This document shows, piece by piece, positions 57,231-64,000 of a stretch of DNA of 64,000 nucleotides. The DNA lies in assembly GCA_016215445.1 (NCBI GenBank), contig JACRJL010000001.1, positions 1 through 64,000 on the forward strand, read 5' to 3'. The notes under the pieces are model-generated. The model saw only the letters and a list, made by a program, of their open reading frames with translations, searched no databases and was not told the origin of the DNA. Source of the stretch: Candidatus Roizmanbacteria bacterium. Lineage in GTDB: Bacteria; Patescibacteriota; Microgenomatia; UBA1406; GWC2-37-13. Numbering within the stretch: the stretch's first letter is position 1; every line of letters begins with the position of its first letter. The translations under genes were made by a program, and so were the position numbers.

Positions 57231-59849
57231 TTATGGTACAAATATTGAATCACTGGTGCGGACAACGCTTACTGATGCCGATGTTGTTCCTGTTACATTT
57301 CCGTCCTGTTCAAAAGGTAATATCGAGCCGGCTTGTCTGGCGCGTACCCTAAAGTAAATGATTGCGTCAGTGGTTGCACGGGTTATTTGAACTGCTTCAG
57401 TACCAGGTGTTGTGTTATCTCCGGTGGTTTCATAAACATCGATAAAAGGCAAATACCATGTGTCAGAAGTTGTCGTCGCCACTGGAATAGTATTTATTTC
57501 ATATGAATCACCAGTCCAATCGGTGACAGGAGTCGTTGTTAACTCGGTATCAGAAACAACCACCGTGACATAGGCAACTACACCTTCGGTAACATTTCTG
57601 ACTAAATCTCCCACTTTTACTGTCGTTAAAAAGGATGTTCCGGAGTCAGTCAATGTGTCTGAATCTGTTCCGCTTGCAACTAAACCTGTTTGACTAGCCA
57701 GAGTAATGTCTGCGTTTGGGGTGCTGGCACCGCTGTTTGTCCAAGTTGAATATCTTAATCGATACTCTTTATTAGCACTGACATCAACTAATCTTATACT
57801 TGTCATACTTCCGTCTGATTTGCCCGGTTCATCACTTGCGAGCGGGTCGCTTAAAATAATGGTCGTTGCTCCTGCAGACTGAACTGTGGCATTATAAGCT
57901 CCTCTGGCCGGACTTCCGCTGGGTGTTTTTTTAATATCTGCGCCAGAACCAGTCAGCCTAAAGACGGCGATTTTATCACCGGCTCTCGTGTTACCGACAG
58001 TTATTGTTGCTTTCAAAGGAGCGGTTACAACATTACCATCATCATCGGTAAGCTGAAAGTTATTTGTGTCCGAAGTTCGATAATTTGTTAGAACGATACC
58101 TGGTGCGCAGAAAAATTTGCCTCCGGCGAAAGTACCAAAAGATGCAGCAGCTATTGGTGTAATTGCTGTTGCAGTTGCACCAGCCGCTGTTTCCATTTCA
58201 AAATTGCCTCCGCTTGTTGCCGTTACGGTGCGATCGGTCGCCGACCCGGTTGTAAACGTCCCTCGGGAGTTTCTAACAATAACTATTTTATCAGTAGAAT
58301 TAACATTTACCACATATCCTGTTGCACCGGTATTTTCTTGTGTGAGTTTGTCTCCAACTGCAACGGTAGCGGTGAGCGTGCCTTTATATTTTAATCTGTA
58401 ATCGCTTCCTATATAAAACTGACCTTGTTGTACTGGTGTTCCCGAATCAATATCTGTCGAATTTCCCCGTCTGGTGATATATTTTGTCCATTCGTAGACG
58501 CTTGGTAAAAGATTTTGGTTAGGTGCAGTACCACCGCAGTCAATAGAAATTGAATAATTTTCTATAGTTCCATCTTCATTAATATCATAAGATCCACCGG
58601 TCGTGAATCCACCAAAAGTTATTACTGGATTATTGGAAAGGGCAGCAGGCCCAGCAGTTGTTACTGCCGATGCTGTACATGTACCAGTCCCAGAGTTTAT
58701 AATCGTATCGTTGCCAATATTGACAATTGGGTCACCAATCAGATAGTAATAAATATAGCTATTGCCGGTATCGATTGAAGTAATTACACCTCTTATATTG
58801 GCATAACTAACAGAGTCCTTATACAAGACATCATTGACGGCAAAATTTGCCGTACTAGTGGCAGTGAATCTACCATACCCTGTTTGGTTATCAAGGTCTT
58901 TACCAGTTTGAAGCGGGATCGGGTTTCGTCCACCTGATGTTAGATCCACAATGTAGTATGAATAAGTTTTTGAATATTGGCGGGCATAGACTGTGATTAC
59001 TCCTTCATCTATTTCTCCAGGAGTTGTACCATCTCCACCTTCTTTAACGCAAACTAAAACATCGATATGTCCGTCACCCCACCAATCAGTGTTGCTATCA
59101 TCGACGTATGAATATCTAACTAATAGTGTATTGGTTTGTTGTTGGATATAGATATGAGTGTTGGCTTCGATTGTACCTAGGGTATAGACGTTTGCCCAAA
59201 GTGACTCTCCGGTTTCCCAAGTAACGCCAGGTGGAGTAACATCGTAAGTTAAGGTAGCGGTAAAAGCGCCTCTTGCTGAAGTCAGGGTGCAGGAAGCAGC
59301 AAAACTATTTGAAGCAGCTGCATTAGTGGGGCGGATCCAAAGTATAGCGTTTCCACTTCCTTGATTTTGAATAGCTAAAAGAGTTCCTGTAGATGATGCT
59401 CCAGCTGAAGCAGTAATAGTATATCCGATATCAGCAGCAACCATCGTGTTTGATGTTACAGTTAATTTTATTATCCCGATGTTATCTGTTCCCCCGGTAC
59501 CGTCATCATTTCTCGCCCAAGATGCAGTTTTTAAAGCGCCGCCTTTTAAGTGTTCAACTGTAGTTCTGTCAATAAACCAAGGGTCTTTGTCTCCCGGGTC
59601 AATGATTCCGATAGTGTACTCGGTCGGGGTCTGGGCGCTCATTGGTACGCCGTCGTCCATCTGGGTGAGTTCGTCAAAAAGATTTTGGAGAGCAGAGTAG
59701 AGTTGGTTTACTGTGGCGACACCGCTTCCAGTACCACCGGTGACCCATTCAATCCTTTTTTGACGGTTATCAGCGCCGTAATAAACATTAAAAAGTTCGT
59801 AATTATTGGCTGACGGAGTGTTAGTTACTACTTGAATTTGATCAGACAT
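57231..59849 (-). CDS. Large fibre/tail-like protein without signal peptide
   Basis: The protein has 872 residues, rich in Gly, Thr, Ser and Asn, with many beta repeats and no membrane helix. The first 110 residues (VNQLYSALQNLFDELTQMDD, FIDRTTVEHLKGGALKTASW) match the small upstream protein. The rest has phage-fibre-like repeats (VGDKLTQENTGATGYVVNVN, GDLVRNVTEGVVAYVTVVVS) and ends FRVRARQAGSILPFEQDGNVTGTTSASV, a form also found at the end of the 1014-residue protein. Cytoplasmic synthesis without a signal suggests a phage-tail or tailocin fibre, not a Sec-exported adhesin. Confidence 0.72.
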   Translation of the reverse strand: MSDQIQVVTNTPSANNYELFNVYYGADNRQKRIEWVTGGTGSGVATVNQLYSALQNLFDELTQMDDGVPMSAQTPTEYTIGIIDPGDKDPWFIDRTTVEHLKGGALKTASWARNDDGTGGTDNIGIIKLTVTSNTMVAADIGYTITASAGASSTGTLLAIQNQGSGNAILWIRPTNAAASNSFAASCTLTSARGAFTATLTYDVTPPGVTWETGESLWANVYTLGTIEANTHIYIQQQTNTLLVRYSYVDDSNTDWWGDGHIDVLVCVKEGGDGTTPGEIDEGVITVYARQYSKTYSYYIVDLTSGGRNPIPLQTGKDLDNQTGYGRFTATSTANFAVNDVLYKDSVSYANIRGVITSIDTGNSYIYYYLIGDPIVNIGNDTIINSGTGTCTASAVTTAGPAALSNNPVITFGGFTTGGSYDINEDGTIENYSISIDCGGTAPNQNLLPSVYEWTKYITRRGNSTDIDSGTPVQQGQFYIGSDYRLKYKGTLTATVAVGDKLTQENTGATGYVVNVNSTDKIVIVRNSRGTFTTGSATDRTVTATSGGNFEMETAAGATATAITPIAAASFGTFAGGKFFCAPGIVLTNYRTSDTNNFQLTDDDGNVVTAPLKATITVGNTRAGDKIAVFRLTGSGADIKKTPSGSPARGAYNATVQSAGATTIILSDPLASDEPGKSDGSMTSIRLVDVSANKEYRLRYSTWTNSGASTPNADITLASQTGLVASGTDSDTLTDSGTSFLTTVKVGDLVRNVTEGVVAYVTVVVSDTELTTTPVTDWTGDSYEINTIPVATTTSDTWYLPFIDVYETTGDNTTPGTEAVQITRATTDAIIYFRVRARQAGSILPFEQDGNVTGTTSASVSVVRTSDSIFVP

Positions 59850-59996
59850 AAATCGGTTTTCTTATATATACAATACTATAAATATTCTTGTATTAAATTC
59901 ATTATTGTATGAGTTAAACAGTTTGTCAAGAGCATGTCGAAAATTGATACATTTTGCCGCGATTTGATCCACTTTTACGCGGATTTTTCTCTGTTT

Positions 59997-60239
59997 TTAT
60001 TCAATATTTCCTTTTAAATATTTAAGAGAATTTTTGTCTAGTCTCCAACCATTAATAAGTTTAAAATTAGTTTTTGATTTGGCGACGAGGGGAATATCAT
60101 ATTTAAGATTGACAGGCTCGTCAAATAGATCTTGAATATAAGAATAAAGTTCCTGGGCAGTGTAGACATTTTTATTAGAATTATTTGTATAAGATATTTT
60201 TTTATTTTCAAAATCAATTTTAAAATCGTCTTTAATCAT
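59997..60239 (-). CDS. Short protein matching the N-terminal domain of the large fibre proteins
   Basis: The protein has 80 residues from the ATG at 60239, 1 nt after the upstream stop. VYTAQELYSYIQDLFDEPVN and LINGWRLDKNSLKYLKG align with the first 100 residues of the 872-residue protein and with part of the 443-residue protein. It is this domain alone, without a fibre. It could be an adaptor or remnant of a larger gene. Confidence 0.68.
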   Translation of the reverse strand: MIKDDFKIDFENKKISYTNNSNKNVYTAQELYSYIQDLFDEPVNLKYDIPLVAKSKTNFKLINGWRLDKNSLKYLKGNIE

Positions 60240-60240
60240 A

Positions 60241-63200
60241 TTAAGCAATCGTGTCAGTAATTTGATTAACAACTAATGAAAATCCAGTAGCTTCAATGGT
60301 TCCGGTTGTTTCGTATGGTAGGTACTTTGGTGCACTGGATGATTTGCGAACTCTAACGGTAATATCTAAATCTCCAAGGTAATTATAACCGAAAGAAACA
60401 GTTGTTCCGACAGTTAAATCGGTTTGGTTTAGAACATTGGTTGGATTACTTGTTTGATAAATCGTCACACGAGAACCGGTGACAATATTTGACAGGGCAA
60501 CCGTGACGCTGTTATTGATAGTCGTGTCGGCGATAAAACCTTGAGTAGCTAGAGGAGCGGTCGTGACAGACTGGCTGGCTGACCAGGAAGTTCTAGCCCT
60601 GATCCAAAACCTACAGACTGAATTTGCATAAGCGATAGTCCAGTCGCTCGGTTTAGTAAAACTAATTGTTTGGGTTCCGGAAGTTTTAAAGCTGTTTGAG
60701 GTGTCTGTCACAGTCAAGGCTGTCCAGGTGGAACCATTATAATATTCCCAGTTAAGAGTAATGTTTGAATAATTTCCGGCCGTACCGATGTTGAGGGTGA
60801 CACCGTCAAACTGCAGGTTATGGCCAAAGTAAATGAGATCACCTTGAGTTGTGGCCTGGATTGGAACCAGGGCAACATCATTGGCGCCGGCGCTATTAAT
60901 ATCAGTTGTTTCGTCGACAAAAGTTGATGTGTTGGCATTGTAACTGTAGCAGCTCGTGGTATCAAAAGTACCGGCCGTACATATATATGTCCCAGGGTTA
61001 CTTCCGGCAGTAGCATTAACGACGATTTCCGCTCCGGTGAAAACATAGAAACTGGCGTCTTTGGCTGAATCAGCCGTCCAAGTGGTTCCATTATATGTCG
61101 AATAGTTGCCTCCGTGACCATTGGTTGTTTCATAACCAACCTGGATATTATTTGATCCGTCACCGCCTGAATATTCTAAAGTGACGACGTAATTAGTGGT
61201 ATTGATTAGAGATATTTTGTTACTTCCGGAAAAATTTAAAGGCACTTGAGCCTGTGTCGTTGAAAGTAAGGCAACATTAAGATTATCTGAAGTAGCTAAG
61301 GCCGTACCAGTTGGGACTGATGAAGTGCCATAGGTGCCTGAGTGGGTATAAATTTTTGCCACGGCATTACCAGTCGGTGAGTTGGTTTTTTTTAGGAAAA
61401 ACCTGACCGCGGAAAGAAAACCTCCTGACCCGGTAAAAGATTGGCCGACACCGACCGTACCACCGGAGTTAAGCGTAGTACTAGCAGAAGCCGCCACAGT
61501 ATCGGAGGCATAGGTGGCAAAATTAGTGGCGTTTTCTATATCGTAGCTATTGGCGGAAAAAGTTAAATTATTAAAAGTAAATGATCCGGATCCACTAATC
61601 TTAAGAGCCCGGTTGCAGGCGATAAATTTGGAGTTAGTGATGCGATTGCCTTCGGTGGTTGAGGTAACGATAATGGCATAACTGGCACTAATTGGTGCTC
61701 CGGTTTTAACATTCTGAAATGTGCAGTTATCAATGACGCAGCAGTTGGTGGTGATGGCGCCGGAGTTAGAGAAGGTACAGCCACGAATTTCATTGTTATG
61801 GGTAAAGTTGGCCGTACCGGCAATATCACCGGTGGCGTTTTTATCCATAGTCAGTGAAGTGGCACTGGCAATTGAGGAAACATAAGTATTGGCCGGGATA
61901 TTGGTTCCGGTGACCTTCATGCCAACAACAATGCCGCTGGTATCAAAACTACCTGTTGTCGTCAGAGTCGGAGAACCGTTAGAGCTTGTACAGTTGGTGA
62001 CATTAATGGAAATGGCATTGTAGGCCAGCGCTGCACTCAACATCTCGGTGAAGTTACTGTTATAGAGCTTAGTTACCTGATTGGCAGCTGAGGCTGTGAA
62101 AGTCCATCTGGAGTGGGCGACACCGGCAACGCCATCAGTACGAGCTGTTCCTGAAACGTTACCAGATCCCCTTATTGTACATCCGTTAGAAGTTAGATTA
62201 GTAGCAGGGTTATACGATCCAAGCTGGAAAGTCGTCTCTTGGCCGCTGGCACCAACAACTTTCCACTCGTAATGACTACTTGATACCGGGAAGTCTTGCC
62301 AAACAAAAGTTTGATTTCTATCCCAGAAAATAGTTTCGGCAGACTGGCCGGTAGTGCCAAAGTTAAGTTTACCTGCTAGAAAATAAATTCCTTCCTGTTG
62401 GACAACAATACCCCAGGCTCGAGCATTGGCATTATCAAAGGCAACATAGTCTGCCATAGTGACAGGAGCTCGACCGGTTCCGTCATTGATGGTTGAACCT
62501 GTGCCGTAACGGCTAACGTCATAGACGACAGTTCCGACTTTGTTTGAAATTGTACCTGAGGCTCGGGCAGTAACTCCGAGCCTGTCAACACTGGTCAAAA
62601 CAGGGCTTTGAGTAGTAAGATCTGGTGTTCCATTTATGTCGATGGCGTAATTTGTCCAACCTCTTATGCTTTCAGTGTCGCTACCTCCAAGAAACCAGGA
62701 TTTTGAATTTGATGTTGCTTCCAGGAATAATAACGTGATCGAAGCTCCGGTGCCGGTACCTCCTGTAACAGTGTTAGGTGTAGTGGGTTTGGCAGTGTAA
62801 AGACCTTGGGTTATAACAGAGACGGCCGTAATGACACCACCGGAAACGGTATCGACCCTGATCGTCGCGGCTGTACCAGTACCGCCGGCGACCGTCAAGG
62901 TATCGCCAACTGTGTAACCTGTGCCACCGGCAGAAACAGAGACAGTATCAACTCGGCTTACAAGAGTTGGGGACGAATCTGACGAGACTACATACCCAAC
63001 GCCTTGTTTTGCCTTGGTTTGGTGGGATGGCCAGGCAATATTTTTAATCCAGACAAAGACGTGAGTAGTCGAGGCGGAAAGGTCAAGGTTGGCGGAGGCG
63101 GTGGCGGCGAGCATCATGGCAGTATTGGGAGATGTCGCGCTAAAATATGTTGCGTTAGTTCCTTCTACTTTAAGATCGTCATTAAGCGCTGCTTTGTAGA

Positions 63201-63285
63201 CAAAAGAACCAAGGCTGGTATAGTCAGTAGTAGTCGCCTCGGCGGCTTTTATAAGGGTGAGATCGGTGGTAAATGAACCTGGCAT
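60241..63285 (-). CDS. Giant phage-tail-like fibre protein
   Basis: The protein has 1,014 residues, without signal peptide or membrane helix. It has GGTGYTVGDTLTVAGGTGT and TGLYTAKPTTPNTV-like repeats typical of phage tail or tail-associated proteins, and beta-helix-like regions (EIRGCTFSNSGAITTNCCVI). A lectin-like domain with SLINTTNYVVTLEYSGGDGS lies at about 690-760, and a C-terminal domain (WEYYNGSTWTALTVTDTSNS) also occurs in the giant membrane-anchored protein at 1-5412. The end, VRVRKSSSAPKYLPYETTG, repeats in the 872-residue protein. The largest gene of the fibre cluster. Confidence 0.75.
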   Translation of the reverse strand: MPGSFTTDLTLIKAAEATTTDYTSLGSFVYKAALNDDLKVEGTNATYFSATSPNTAMMLAATASANLDLSASTTHVFVWIKNIAWPSHQTKAKQGVGYVVSSDSSPTLVSRVDTVSVSAGGTGYTVGDTLTVAGGTGTAATIRVDTVSGGVITAVSVITQGLYTAKPTTPNTVTGGTGTGASITLLFLEATSNSKSWFLGGSDTESIRGWTNYAIDINGTPDLTTQSPVLTSVDRLGVTARASGTISNKVGTVVYDVSRYGTGSTINDGTGRAPVTMADYVAFDNANARAWGIVVQQEGIYFLAGKLNFGTTGQSAETIFWDRNQTFVWQDFPVSSSHYEWKVVGASGQETTFQLGSYNPATNLTSNGCTIRGSGNVSGTARTDGVAGVAHSRWTFTASAANQVTKLYNSNFTEMLSAALAYNAISINVTNCTSSNGSPTLTTTGSFDTSGIVVGMKVTGTNIPANTYVSSIASATSLTMDKNATGDIAGTANFTHNNEIRGCTFSNSGAITTNCCVIDNCTFQNVKTGAPISASYAIIVTSTTEGNRITNSKFIACNRALKISGSGSFTFNNLTFSANSYDIENATNFATYASDTVAASASTTLNSGGTVGVGQSFTGSGGFLSAVRFFLKKTNSPTGNAVAKIYTHSGTYGTSSVPTGTALATSDNLNVALLSTTQAQVPLNFSGSNKISLINTTNYVVTLEYSGGDGSNNIQVGYETTNGHGGNYSTYNGTTWTADSAKDASFYVFTGAEIVVNATAGSNPGTYICTAGTFDTTSCYSYNANTSTFVDETTDINSAGANDVALVPIQATTQGDLIYFGHNLQFDGVTLNIGTAGNYSNITLNWEYYNGSTWTALTVTDTSNSFKTSGTQTISFTKPSDWTIAYANSVCRFWIRARTSWSASQSVTTAPLATQGFIADTTINNSVTVALSNIVTGSRVTIYQTSNPTNVLNQTDLTVGTTVSFGYNYLGDLDITVRVRKSSSAPKYLPYETTGTIEATGFSLVVNQITDTIA

Positions 63286-63309
63286 ATATTTAGATTATTA
63301 AAAAACCTT

Positions 63310-63987
63310 TCAAAGCGCAAGTGCTGACTCAGCCTGTTTTAGGGATTCTTTCTCGGCTTCGGAAAGTGTTTTTAACTTTCGTCCGATATTGATCAGGTCT
63401 TTTAAAGTTTTTTTGGCGGCTTTGTGGCGTAAAAGTTTTTCCTGGGCCGCCGCAATTGAAACCATACTTCTTAAATAATCCCCGCGTCTAGTATCTTTAA
63501 GGTAGTTTTTGATGGTCTTGATATAGTCAAGGTAGCGTTTTTGCTGCCAGTAAAGTTCTCCCAGGTAGGCGTTAGCCAAAAAGCTTTTTTGGTCAGCTGC
63601 TTTTTTAAAAAATTTCTCGGCCTCTTCTAACTTTCCTTTTTCCTGTGCAGCTTTTCCTTTAATTAAATAGTAATAAATCCCCACCGTGTGTCCGTACTTT
63701 TCGAGAAGCAAGTTAACATAAAGAGCAGCATCTTGAAAAAAATTGGCTTGAAGCAAAAAAAGAGCGAGATTATTGATTAATAGATAGTCGTTTTTTACTT
63801 TTTTGGCTAAAGAGTGGTAAAGTTTGTTTATTTTTTCGGACTTTTGTTCTTGCCCCTCGGAACTTTTGAAAAGAATTGTTTTTACAATTTCCAGAAAGCT
63901 TGTGACGCGTTCTTGTAAATCGCCAACAGATTCTTTCTTAAATAGACTCTCCATCTGGGTATCATTGCCGAAACTATCAATTAACAT
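63310..63987 (-). CDS. TPR-like helical repeat protein (5' end uncertain)
   Basis: The protein has 225 residues from the ATG at 63987, but the frame stays open to the right edge (four more codons), so the true start may lie outside. Helical pairs such as LINNLALFLLQANFFQDAAL, GIYYYLIKGKAAQEKGKLEE and AYLGELYWQQKRYLDYIKTI have TPR spacing. It lies 24 nt upstream of the 1,014-residue fibre gene on the same strand and probably belongs to the same operon as an assembly or scaffold protein. Confidence 0.7.
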   Translation of the reverse strand: MLIDSFGNDTQMESLFKKESVGDLQERVTSFLEIVKTILFKSSEGQEQKSEKINKLYHSLAKKVKNDYLLINNLALFLLQANFFQDAALYVNLLLEKYGHTVGIYYYLIKGKAAQEKGKLEEAEKFFKKAADQKSFLANAYLGELYWQQKRYLDYIKTIKNYLKDTRRGDYLRSMVSIAAAQEKLLRHKAAKKTLKDLINIGRKLKTLSEAEKESLKQAESALAL

Positions 63988-64000
63988 TTCTTGTGGATAT

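Noticed and set aside
53577-63987. Complete prophage
   Set aside because: Only fibre-like and small accessory genes are visible; no integrase, terminase, capsid or lysis gene is in the window, so only a tail-like cluster can be claimed.

Overview
The window looks like a stretch of a Patescibacteria (CPR) genome, probably from the Microgenomates side. This is inferred from gene content only, because no rRNA is present. Supporting signs are AT-rich and tightly packed genes, minimal housekeeping enzymes, giant surface proteins, a split ComEC, archaeal-type TyrRS and CoA/NAD enzymes, and short palindromic elements inside coding frames. UGA is used as a stop (for example in tatA and a leader peptide), so the UGA-as-glycine code of Gracilibacteria does not apply.

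Layout. 1-5412 (minus): the start of a giant membrane-anchored fibre protein, cut by the left edge, with an N-terminal tyrosine-recombinase core-binding domain. 5.9-9.9 kb: surface proteins. 10-15.5 kb: a PaaX-like regulator, a competence set (ComEA, ComEC core, separate ComEC-type metallo-beta-lactamase) and a second set of surface proteins. 15.6-17.6 kb: secE-nusG-rplK-rplA. 17.6-28.3 kb: a nucleotide kinase, a HEPN protein with a cation P-type ATPase, transketolase, a tandem GGDEF protein, an unknown gene and acetyl-CoA synthetase. 28.4-34.1 kb: small unknown genes, two aromatic-rich leader ORFs each ending in the same terminator hairpin, a methyltransferase-like gene, a PLP enzyme, tyrS, an RRM protein and an HD-like protein. 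34.1-39.6 kb: nadE, a three-domain NMNAT-PPAT-dephospho-CoA kinase fusion, a frameshifted leuS and an HD hydrolase. 39.6-42.9 kb: small membrane and surface genes, a CNNM/CorC-type protein, and a tRNA-Lys gene next to a GIY-YIG ORF and a broken tRNA-Lys copy. 43-48 kb: a five-gene transporter, peptidase and prepilin peptidase operon. 47.9-53.4 kb: a degenerate Fic protein, a large SH3 surface protein, and a Tat operon with three TatA genes plus a PrsW-like protease. 53.5-64 kb: a minus-strand cluster of fibre and beta-helix proteins without signal peptides, most like phage-tail genes, interrupted by a four-helix-bundle gene.

How it fits together. Many genes have near-consensus TTGACA/TATAAT promoters whose -10 box lies only 6-12 nt before the start codon, implying leaderless or nearly leaderless mRNAs. 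Strong Shine-Dalgarno sites are seen mainly before the tat genes and the RRM gene. Nearly all convergent gene pairs overlap or abut at their 3' ends. Short palindromic elements sit in frame in at least six genes, and simple repeats encode several signal peptides. Competence genes, prepilin peptidase, Tat and the surface proteins fit an episymbiont that invests in its cell envelope, DNA uptake and cofactor salvage.
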